DNA from: an uncultured Eubacterium sp.
GTDB taxonomy: Bacteria > Bacillota > Clostridia > Lachnospirales > Lachnospiraceae
DNA: 25,286 nt
Direction: 5' to 3'
NCBI GenBank assembly: GCA_910580075.1
Contig: CAJTVR010000067.1
Location: forward strand, 1 to 25,286
The position numbers were made by a program, and so were the translations under genes. The notes beneath the pieces are model-generated. The model saw only the letters and a program-made list of their open reading frames with translations, did not search any database and had not been told where the DNA came from. Below, piece by piece: positions 1 through 6,256 of the stretch (positions are counted from its first letter, which is position 1; each line of letters begins with the position of its first letter).

Positions 1-19
1 CTCTGTTTTTCACAAAAAG

Positions 20-67
20 TCACATGGACTCTATCAGGGGTTCTGAATAGTTACTTTTCTTTTTCAT
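20..67 (-). CDS. Tiny 15-codon reading frame (possible truncated small protein)
   Basis: The frame reads MKKKSNYSEPLIESM and then stops at TGA. It is preceded by a good ribosome binding site (AAGGTGG, about 9 nt before ATG). The charged start followed by Tyr-x-x-Pro resembles the N-termini of short clostridial proteins and peptide precursors, from memory only. The frame stays open after the TGA up to the window edge, so a truncation, nonsense change or unrelated leader frame is possible. The 107 bases between it and the Crp-like gene contain small stem-loops (for example around the GCTTCCGAAGC at about 110-120) but no textbook terminator. Function unknown. Confidence 0.25.
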   Translation of the reverse strand: MKKKSNYSEPLIESM

Positions 68-174
68 AAATATTTCCACCTTTCTTAAAATATAATGTAA
101 ATACAGCAGCAGCTTCCGAAGCATTTTTCTGACTGCTGTTTCGGTCAGAATGCCGAAAACTGTGCGTTTTACTC

Positions 175-894
175 TTATTCTTCAAATTTATACATTTTAT
201 CTTCCAGCAGCTCCCGGATCATTCCGTACTGCCGCTCATCAATCTGAATCTTCCACCTGTCCCGGGTGATACATCCCTTTTCTTCCAGTGACTTCAGAGT
301 CCTGGTCACGGTCCGTTCCGACACCCCGGCTGTCTCTGTAAAGTCTTTCCGGCTCATATACAGGCTGCACTTTCCATTTTTTTCATATGACTGATACATT
401 TTGTAAAGCACCAGATAAATTCGTTCAACGCCCTGGAGCAGTACATACAGTCTCTCTTTCTTGGCCTGCTTTAAAAGATACCTTCCAACCTTTTTACATT
501 CCATACGGTAAGCACAAAAATCATGCTCAAACCATGTTCCGAACTGTTCCCGGCTGGTTTTTAAAAAGACACTATCCACTGTGGTCACCAGCGTGGTCTG
601 GTATTCCTCTGTTTCCAGCATCAGTTCCATAACACCAAACACCTCAACAGGATGGAACTGGATAAAACCGTAAGTCATATCCTTAACTCTGTGTTCCTCT
701 GCCGTCACACTTCCTTTTAAAAGAATGTAGATATCCTCTGCCGGCTCTCCTTCAGCGATAAACGTTCTGTTTTTTGGTATATGAATCACCTGAAATGCAT
801 CCATGAGCCAGAAGGGCGCACCTGCAAAATAGGTCTCCAGATAGACTCTGTGCTGTCTTTCAAGCTTATGGATCTGTCTGACCGCTTCATTCAT
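175..894 (-). CDS. Crp/Fnr-family transcriptional regulator
   Basis: This 239-residue protein has the Crp/Fnr layout. A cyclic-nucleotide-type beta-barrel spans roughly residues 20-125 (segments around FIAEGEPAEDIYILLKGSV and FGVMELML). A long dimerisation helix region follows, then a C-terminal winged helix at about 180-225 with the recognition stretch AGVSERTVTRTLKSLEEKG. The N-terminal cysteine cluster of classical FNR is absent, so an iron-sulfur oxygen sensor is unlikely; the effector cannot be read from the sequence. The start is supported by GGCGGTGA just upstream of the ATG. The gene begins 26 bp after the deoB stop on the same strand, so it is probably the last gene of the nucleoside operon and may regulate it; that role is inference from position. 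Confidence 0.9.
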   Translation of the reverse strand: MNEAVRQIHKLERQHRVYLETYFAGAPFWLMDAFQVIHIPKNRTFIAEGEPAEDIYILLKGSVTAEEHRVKDMTYGFIQFHPVEVFGVMELMLETEEYQTTLVTTVDSVFLKTSREQFGTWFEHDFCAYRMECKKVGRYLLKQAKKERLYVLLQGVERIYLVLYKMYQSYEKNGKCSLYMSRKDFTETAGVSERTVTRTLKSLEEKGCITRDRWKIQIDERQYGMIRELLEDKMYKFEE

Positions 895-920
895 CTGTCA
901 CCGCCTGTAATTAACTGGTT

Positions 921-2111
921 TTATACAAGCTGCTCAAGAAGTGAGGTGCCAATCGTTCCCTCAGGCATAGCAGTTTCAAAATTGTCTGCCACAGTCGCCC
1001 CGATGACTGCAAAAGTATCGGTTTCCGGAAGCATTCCATGCCCTTTCATGGACGGAGACCAGGCAAAAAACGGTACTTTTTCTCTCGTATGATCCGTTCC
1101 CGTATAAGTCGGGTCATTGCCATGATCCGCTGTGATGATAAGGAGATCTTCATCCTTGAGAATATCCATCAGCACGCCCAGATTCCGGTCAAATTTTTCA
1201 ATCTCCTGTGCATATCCTGCCGGATCTCTTCTGTGTCCCCAGAGTGCATCGAAGTCTACCAGATTCACAAAGCACAGTCCGTGAAAATCTTCCTTTGCCA
1301 CCTCAATGGTCTGTTCCATTCCATGAACCGAGCTCTTGGATTTCAAAGCCCTTGTAATTCCCTCGCCGTCAAAGATATCATTGATCTTGCCAATGGAAAT
1401 CACGTCCAGACCGGCCTCTTTCAGGGCATCCAGTACTGTCTTTCCAAAAGGTTTCAGCGCATAGTCGTGGCGGTTGCTGGTTCTTTTAAATTCGCCCTTC
1501 TTTTTTCCCAGGTAAGGCCTTGCAATAACCCTTCCTACTTTCCATTCTTCTTTCATGGTGATGTCTCTGGCAATCTCGCAGCACCGGTAGAGCTCGTCCA
1601 GTCCGAATGTCTCTTCATTTCCGCAGATCTGCAGCACAGAATCTGCCGAAGTATAGACAATCATATGTCCGGCAGCAATCTCTTCTTCTGCCAGTTCATC
1701 CAGAATTTCTGTCCCGCTGGCACTCTTGTTTCCGATAACCTTACGTCCTGTCCGTTCTTCCAGTTCCTGAATCAGTTCTGGCGGGAATCCGGTATCGGTG
1801 AATGTCTTAAACGGCTGTTTTCCTTCGAGCCCCATCATCTCCCAGTGGCCTGTCATGGTATCCTTGCCGCAGCTTTTTTCATTCAGCTTCGTATAATATG
1901 CCAGCGGCTCCTCTGCCGGCTCTGCCTGCTTTAATGTACACAGGTTTGCCATTCCCAGCTTCCTTAGATTGGGCATCTCCAGATGATCCACCGATTCTGA
2001 GATATGTTCCATCGTATTTACCCCCACATCTCCGTACTCCTTGGAATCCGGCATTTCACCTACACCCAGAGAATCCATAACAACTACAAAAACACGGTTA
2101 TATCTTCGCAT
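921..2111 (-). CDS. deoB: Phosphopentomutase
   Basis: DeoB interconverts ribose-1-phosphate (or deoxyribose-1-phosphate) and the 5-phosphate, feeding sugars from nucleosides into central metabolism. The 396-residue length is normal for the family. Alkaline-phosphatase-superfamily metal motifs are visible: MDSLGVGEMPDS at residues 12-23 and ADHGNDPTYTGTDHTREKVPF near the C-terminus. GKDTMTGHWE at 82-91 contains Thr85, the position phosphorylated in characterised bacillary enzymes. The ribosome binding site GGAGAAAG lies directly before the ATG. It sits downstream of cdd and udp, which make ribose-1-phosphate, so it completes the route. Cytoplasmic; function highly certain. Confidence 0.97.
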   Translation of the reverse strand: MRRYNRVFVVVMDSLGVGEMPDSKEYGDVGVNTMEHISESVDHLEMPNLRKLGMANLCTLKQAEPAEEPLAYYTKLNEKSCGKDTMTGHWEMMGLEGKQPFKTFTDTGFPPELIQELEERTGRKVIGNKSASGTEILDELAEEEIAAGHMIVYTSADSVLQICGNEETFGLDELYRCCEIARDITMKEEWKVGRVIARPYLGKKKGEFKRTSNRHDYALKPFGKTVLDALKEAGLDVISIGKINDIFDGEGITRALKSKSSVHGMEQTIEVAKEDFHGLCFVNLVDFDALWGHRRDPAGYAQEIEKFDRNLGVLMDILKDEDLLIITADHGNDPTYTGTDHTREKVPFFAWSPSMKGHGMLPETDTFAVIGATVADNFETAMPEGTIGTSLLEQLV

Positions 2112-2151
2112 ATTCTTTCTCCTGATTTAATTTCTGCTGATTTCAGTTTTT

Positions 2152-2574
2152 CTATTCCGCCAGATTTCCAGGTCCAAATCCCATAGGCAGAAGTTCTTCC
2201 AGACGAAGCACCTGATAGTGTTCTGTATCCGTTGCCAGAATAATTTCAAATGTTTTCGGATCACAGAATTCCATCATCACCTGACGGCACACTCCGCAGG
2301 GCGGAGCATATTCTGTCAGTCTGCCGTCCATGCCTCCGACCACACAGATCGCTGAAAATTTTCTCACTCCCTCGCTGACTGCCTTGAAAAAAGCGGTACG
2401 CTCCGCACAGTTCGAAGGCGTGTAAGCTGCATTCTCTATATTGCATCCTTTGTAAATGCTGCCGTCCTCTGCCAGAAGGGCTGCACCTACATGAAAATGA
2501 GAATATGGAACATATGAATAGGCAAGCTGGTCTGTCGCCGTTTTGATCAGCTTTTGTATCAGCTCTTTTTCCAT
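2152..2574 (-). CDS. cdd: Cytidine deaminase
   Basis: Cdd hydrolyses cytidine and deoxycytidine to uridine and deoxyuridine plus ammonia. At 140 residues it is a typical tetrameric homologue. The zinc site is intact: Cys56 with catalytic Glu58 in SNCAERTAFF, and the PCGVCRQ motif supplying Cys93 and Cys96. The substrate-binding segment GCNIENAAY is also present. The start ATG overlaps the udp stop by one base (TAATG) and follows GGAAGGAGG, so translation is probably coupled to udp. The product uridine is the substrate of the upstream gene's enzyme. Confidence 0.97.
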   Translation of the reverse strand: MEKELIQKLIKTATDQLAYSYVPYSHFHVGAALLAEDGSIYKGCNIENAAYTPSNCAERTAFFKAVSEGVRKFSAICVVGGMDGRLTEYAPPCGVCRQVMMEFCDPKTFEIILATDTEHYQVLRLEELLPMGFGPGNLAE

Positions 2575-3356
2575 TATCTTCCTCCTTCCTGATCTTCCCT
2601 GATCAGTCTGCGCAAAGCTCCCACTGCAACCCGGATCGCCATATCTGTATCATGTACTACCGGATTATCCAGTCCTTTCTGCTCCCGTTCCTGGTTGGCC
2701 ACTACTAAAAATGCAGATCCCACACGTACATGCAGTGCACTGGCTGCCACAAAAAGCGCTGCCGACTCCATCTCTGACGCCAGACATCCCAGACGTTTCC
2801 ATGCCTCCCATTTATTCAGCAGTTCATAGCTGACAGGCATGGCTTCAGGCTCATGCTGTCCATAGAAAGCATCTTTACACTGCACAACGCCTGCGTGATA
2901 CGCTGTTCCATGTTCTTTTGCTGATGAAATAAGTGCATTGACAACGCCGATATCTGCTACTGCCGGAAATTCTATTGGTGCATACTCTTTGCTGGTGCCC
3001 TCCATCCGGATTGCTCCGGTGGCAACAACAATATCCCCGCTCTTTACATCCAGCTGCATGCCGCCGCAAGTTCCCACACGGATAAAAGTGTCTGCCCCTG
3101 ACCGGACCAGTTCTTCGATAGCAATGGATGCAGACGGGCCGCCGATTCCCGTGGAAGTCACACTGACTTTTACGCCATCCAGGTAACCTGTATAAGTCAC
3201 GTATTCCCGGCTGTCTGCCATAAGTTTTGCATCATCAAAATACTTTGCAATCTTTGCACACCGTTTAGGGTCCCCAGGCAGAATGATATATTTTCCCACG
3301 TCTCCTTCGCCTACCTGGATGTGATACTGCCTGCTCGCATCTTCTGAATAATTCAT
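2574..3356 (-). CDS. udp: Uridine phosphorylase
   Basis: The protein catalyses phosphorolysis of uridine to uracil and ribose-1-phosphate. Its 260 residues carry the nucleoside phosphorylase I fold signatures: phosphate-binding LPGDPKRC at about 27-34, RVGTCGGM in the middle, and LASEMESAALF, whose Glu-Met-Glu contacts the ribose. A purine nucleoside phosphorylase of the same superfamily is the main alternative, but the cdd neighbour and the overall sequence favour uridine. The start has GGAGG 7 nt upstream. It is the first gene of udp-cdd-deoB-crp. Confidence 0.93.
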   Translation of the reverse strand: MNYSEDASRQYHIQVGEGDVGKYIILPGDPKRCAKIAKYFDDAKLMADSREYVTYTGYLDGVKVSVTSTGIGGPSASIAIEELVRSGADTFIRVGTCGGMQLDVKSGDIVVATGAIRMEGTSKEYAPIEFPAVADIGVVNALISSAKEHGTAYHAGVVQCKDAFYGQHEPEAMPVSYELLNKWEAWKRLGCLASEMESAALFVAASALHVRVGSAFLVVANQEREQKGLDNPVVHDTDMAIRVAVGALRRLIREDQEGGR

Positions 3357-3439
3357 TACCGTCCTCCATTCTTCGCAAAAAAACGCCTTATGGCTCTTTT
3401 TTGGTCATTTTACCTGCTTTTACTTCTTTCCATGACATA

Positions 3440-3468
3440 AATATATCATAAATTTACAACAAACAAAA
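3440..3468 (-). promoter_or_regulatory. Candidate promoter for the udp operon, with adjacent palindrome
   Basis: On the minus strand TTTTGT is followed after 17 nt by TATATT, preceded by TGA as an extended -10. The -35 is weak. A perfect 10-bp palindrome GCCATATGGC (3470-3479) lies directly upstream and could bind a regulator. The transcript leader would be about 75 nt. From here to 3533 the DNA is AT-rich and holds no other feature I can support. Confidence 0.4.
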
Positions 3469-3533
3469 GGCCATATGGCATATTTAATATATTTTTTTAT
3501 TCTGAAAAATTTTTATTATTGATTTCCTGAATG

Positions 3534-3588
3534 GCAGGCGGAGATACTTATTATATTTTCTGCTTCCAGGCTGTGACAGAGGACGGAC
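3534..3588 (+). repeat. Deleted copy of the dispersed repeat
   Basis: The stretch GCAGGCGGAGATACTTA (3534-3550) matches the front of the copy at 3595. 3556-3588 matches the tail of the full unit seen at the right window edge (TTTTCTGCTTCCAGGCTGTG onward), with two mismatches in its last bases. The central part, with the CTTTTTCC and CCGCCTGCAAACAG blocks, is missing. It is therefore an internally deleted copy in plus orientation. Confidence 0.6.
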
Positions 3589-3594
3589 AACTGG

Positions 3595-3674
3595 CTTCCC
3601 GGACGCCAGGCGGAGAAACTTTTTCCTTTTTCTGTTCCGCCTGCAAACAGTAAGAACTTCTAAATTTTCTGCCT
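3595..3674 (+). repeat. Dispersed repeat unit, plus orientation, 3'-truncated
   Basis: It begins CTTCCCGGACGCC and runs through AAACTTTTTCCTTTTTCTG, CCGCCTGCAAACAGTAAGAA and CTTCTAAATTTTCTGCCTG. The same blocks recur in reverse at 3791-3897 and directly at 25187-25286. Together with the reverse copy it would form a stem of about 75 bp around a 116-base spacer (3675-3790) with no recognisable gene. Short frames read through it (with a QKKEKV-type segment) are translations of the repeat. Confidence 0.75.
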
Positions 3675-3790
3675 GATACCCAGGATTTGGGGCTCACTGC
3701 CTGCCGCATACAGAAACCTGGAAGTCCCAAAAGGTGTCTGCCAGTGCCAGAGCATAAAGCCGGCCGTAACGCCAGGGCATCAGGCACCGG

Positions 3791-3897
3791 TCCGTCCGCT
3801 GCCACAGCCTGGAAGCAGAAAATTTAGAAGTTCTTACTGTTCGGAGGCGGAACAGAAAAAGGAAAAAGTGTCTCTTCCCAGCGTCCGGATAATCTAT
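3791..3897 (-). repeat. Full dispersed repeat unit, reverse orientation
   Basis: Read on the minus strand this starts ATAGATTATCCGGACGC, continues GGGAAGAGACACTTTTTCC and ends GGCTGTGGCAGCGGACGGA. Compared by eye with 25180-25286 it differs at only about seven positions over some 106 bases. Its outer end is partly duplicated at 3919-3944 (CCCAGCGTCCGGGTAATCTA). No transposase is nearby, so this is a non-autonomous or REP/MITE-like element. Confidence 0.75.
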
Positions 3898-3944
3898 AGG
3901 ATTCCCGAACACCCTCCGTCCCAGCGTCCGGGTAATCTATATAA

Positions 3945-4266
3945 TTTTGTCTGGCAATTGTAAGAAATCAGAAACTATATCTTCACTTATTCAGCAGGTG
4001 TGGTTTCTCTGACATTAAACTTTCAAGTTTTGAAATATCAGTGAAATCAATCTTTTTCCACGTGCATGAAGCTGAAGTATCGTTTCATCTTCATGCTTAT
4101 TTCAGTCTGTATGGGGATTTAGCGGGTTACAGGTACGTATTATGGTCAAGATATGAAAAAATATAGAGATTATTATTGAGATATGGAATGTCTAAATTGA
4201 ATGCATTAAAATATGAAAATCATTCACCGCCTGACAATCCAGCAGAGATCTGTCCGTATGATTTCT
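3945..4266. other. Gene-poor interval with weak gene remnants and a hairpin
   Basis: There is no convincing gene. 4064-4096 is an inverted repeat (GCATGAAG...CTTCATGC, with a further inner TGAA/TTCA pairing) followed on the plus strand by TTATTT. At 4213 a 24-codon frame starts MKIIHRLTIQQ, which resembles the beginning of FtsX-like ABC-transporter permeases but ends in the hairpin element. Another 26-codon frame starts at 4188 (MSKLNALKYENHSPP). Neither has a clear ribosome binding site. The interval reads as decayed DNA between repeats. Confidence 0.4.
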
Positions 4267-4326
4267 AAAAAGGGACAGCCGCACTAAGTATAAATATACA
4301 AGATATATTCTTAATGCGGCAGCCCC
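4267..4326 (-). terminator. Terminator of yjjI formed by a repeated hairpin element
   Basis: On the minus strand GGGGCTGCCGCATTAAG pairs with CTTAGTGCGGCTGTCCC over 17 positions with one mismatch and two G-U pairs. TTTTT follows. It lies 40 bp after the yjjI stop. The same arms recur at 8196-8293, so this is a mobile or dispersed palindrome acting as a terminator. Confidence 0.85.
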
Positions 4327-4366
4327 TTTACTTTACCTGGAAGTTTCTGTTAACTGCCCGTCTGCA

Positions 4367-5911
4367 TCAGCGGATCTTCCGCTCCAGAATGTGTCCGTTC
4401 TTAGAAGCTCCAAGTCCAAGCCCTGTTGTATTCTGGAGGACTGCCAGACCGCTGTCCAGTTTCTCCATCTCAGAGCGTTTCACCAGATAGCCGGTTACCC
4501 GGATTACATCGCTGTCGCTGGAATAGAAGGACAGGTATCTCAGATCCTGGTGGAACGAGCCTTTAATAATATCCAGTACAAATTCCGGATTCTTATGCAC
4601 TGTCATATCAATCGGGAAGATGTCACCGGTTCCGGATGGAAAATACTTGTGGAATCTGCTCAGCACCTTCAGCTGGTCAATCAGTTCCTTTGGTTCCTCA
4701 CCAATCGGGATCCTGGTTCCCGGTGATACATGTTCATCCTCTGCAAGTCCTACCTGCGCATGCAGCAGATAATGGCCGCCCGTCACTTCACAGTATGGAG
4801 CCTCATGATTCTTGTTAAAGTTATTAATGATCTCCATAATCTCCACACCCAGATCATTAGCAATATCATCATGCCCGAACCGGCCGGTTTTGCCTTCTTT
4901 TTCCAGAAGAATATTCACGCATTCTGCCATACCTACCATACCAAACATGGCTGTAAAACGGTCTCTGTGTACAAATCCTTCTTTTATAAGGAAGTGATTC
5001 TCAAAAAATCCGCTTTCTTCTACTTCAAAACGCACTCTCGCATCCATATAGCGGGCCATGATATCAAGGACATACGGAAGCTCACGCTCTTTAAAGTCCT
5101 GAATATTTTTCGCTCTTTTTGCAATATTTCCAAGAATCAGTCTGCAGAGCGTATAGCTGCCGCCGCCCAGAGGCAGACCGTTATAACAGCTTGCGATTAC
5201 GTATTTATCTGTCAGTTCGCTGCGGAACATTGCATGATTGGCAAAACTCGGCTTTGCGCTGTGCAGTGCGCAGTCTATGGCTTTCAGAGCGAATTCATCA
5301 TCTGTTACGCCTTCTTCATATTTCATCGTAATATTCGGCACTGCATGTTCCAGTTCCGCTTCTACCTCAAGGAGCAGCCTTCCTGCTTTGGTTGCTTTCG
5401 GCCCGATGTTGGCATGTGAAAATGAATCCAGAATCGTGCGGTCCATGTGAATCATAAACATCCGGAGAAGTTTCTTTGCCTGAGTTTCATCCACTGTATC
5501 AATAAACGGCTCTAAAAGTTCATCCAGCTGTCCTACATAAACCGGATAATTGGTTATGCTTGGCACATGCTTATAGAAAATCAGAAGACTGTTCAGAGCC
5601 TCATACAAATCTGTCGGTGCCGGCAGCTGAAGGAAGCTGCATCCTTCTTTCATAAATTTAGCATAATCCGGCGCAATGTATCGCGGACGCACCGGCGCAT
5701 GCCCCTCTGCCAGATCACAGATGCACTGTTTGTCAATGCCTGTATTCAAAAGTTCATCCAGTCCCTCTGGAAGATCCAGCACTTCCATCAGGGAATCCGC
5801 ATGATTGGCAAGAGTAGTCAGCTTTTGCTCGTGCGTCAGCACTGGACTCTTAATCGTCTCCAGTATCTTTGTTCTTGTTTCATTTACCCGTTCCATGGAA
5901 ATTTCTCTCAT
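4367..5911 (-). CDS. yjjI: YjjI-family glycyl-radical enzyme (DUF3029)
   Basis: At 514 residues this matches the size of E. coli YjjI, a glycyl-radical enzyme of unknown substrate. The C-terminal radical motif RVTGYLVK places the radical glycine near Gly474. A plausible active-site cysteine is Cys242 in ASCYNGLPLGGG. The enzyme should be oxygen-sensitive and needs a radical-SAM activase (YjjW in enterobacteria); no radical-SAM gene lies in this window. The start is chosen by AGGAGG 6 nt upstream of ATG 5911; the internal Met6 has no such site. It is transcribed alone, with its own promoter and terminator. Upstream-to-downstream it precedes the udp-cdd-deoB operon, recalling the E. coli yjjWI-deo arrangement. 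Substrate unknown. Confidence 0.9.
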   Translation of the reverse strand: MREISMERVNETRTKILETIKSPVLTHEQKLTTLANHADSLMEVLDLPEGLDELLNTGIDKQCICDLAEGHAPVRPRYIAPDYAKFMKEGCSFLQLPAPTDLYEALNSLLIFYKHVPSITNYPVYVGQLDELLEPFIDTVDETQAKKLLRMFMIHMDRTILDSFSHANIGPKATKAGRLLLEVEAELEHAVPNITMKYEEGVTDDEFALKAIDCALHSAKPSFANHAMFRSELTDKYVIASCYNGLPLGGGSYTLCRLILGNIAKRAKNIQDFKERELPYVLDIMARYMDARVRFEVEESGFFENHFLIKEGFVHRDRFTAMFGMVGMAECVNILLEKEGKTGRFGHDDIANDLGVEIMEIINNFNKNHEAPYCEVTGGHYLLHAQVGLAEDEHVSPGTRIPIGEEPKELIDQLKVLSRFHKYFPSGTGDIFPIDMTVHKNPEFVLDIIKGSFHQDLRYLSFYSSDSDVIRVTGYLVKRSEMEKLDSGLAVLQNTTGLGLGASKNGHILERKIR

Positions 5912-5997
5912 ATTCCGCCTCCTGTTCTAAATGCCGCATTGATGCTCATAATGCTGCTTTGTTGGTTTTCTATATTTCATTCTCGGTATCTACTAAA

Positions 5998-6026
5998 TTT
6001 ATATCATATATTGACAAAAATGCAAA
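5998..6026 (-). promoter_or_regulatory. Candidate promoter for yjjI
   Basis: On the minus strand TTTGCA, a 17-nt spacer and TATAAA are seen, with TGA before the -10 as an extended element. The leader to the ATG is about 80 nt. An AT-rich imperfect dyad (TTGTCA...TGATATAA) overlaps the spacer and -10 and could be a regulator site. From 6030 to 6165 I see only a 17-bp palindrome, TGCCTGGCAGCCAGGCA (6137-6153), of unknown role. Confidence 0.5.
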
Positions 6027-6168
6027 GGACAGATGACCTTTTTTTCATGATATTTTGCATATATTTTCTTAATTCCTGCTAAAAAAACGGCCATCATTCC
6101 TGATTGCATGTTTTTCGTTATTTTTAAGGACGTTTTTGCCTGGCAGCCAGGCAGCCTGCGATTAATGA

Positions 6169-6197
6169 TTGAATCTCCTTCTGTTTCATGCTAAAAT
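6169..6197 (+). promoter_or_regulatory. Promoter for the GH13 gene
   Basis: TTGAAT is followed after exactly 17 nt by TAAAAT, with TGC directly before the -10. The leader to the ATG is about 53 nt and carries AGGAGG at 6243-6248. The 17-bp palindrome at 6137-6153 lies just upstream and might be an operator. Confidence 0.65.
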
Positions 6198-6256
6198 AAA
6201 ACACATGGCTCATTCCATTAAAAAACAAAATAGAAAATATTTAGGAGGTTTCACAT

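Noticed and set aside
20..22. TGA read as selenocysteine in the left-edge frame
   Set aside because: No convincing insertion hairpin follows and the sequence ends too soon to test it.
1038..1934. 298-codon open frame on the plus strand opposite deoB
   Set aside because: It lies entirely antisense to a certain gene, has no ribosome binding site or family motif, and is cysteine- and phenylalanine-rich as expected for a shadow frame.
3551..3912. Two overlapping minus-strand frames (72-84 codons) in the repeat cluster
   Set aside because: They are translations of the repeat units; the same peptide fragments appear wherever the repeat occurs, and no start signal is present.
3534..3944. CRISPR array
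   Set aside because: Repeats are few, long, inverted and irregularly spaced, with no cas genes.
4730..5419. 229-codon open frame on the plus strand opposite yjjI
   Set aside because: Antisense to the glycyl-radical enzyme, without a translation signal or recognisable domain.
6137..6153. Palindrome TGCCTGGCAGCCAGGCA as a definite operator or terminator
   Set aside because: No T-run and no known regulator match; kept only as a remark beside the GH13 promoter.
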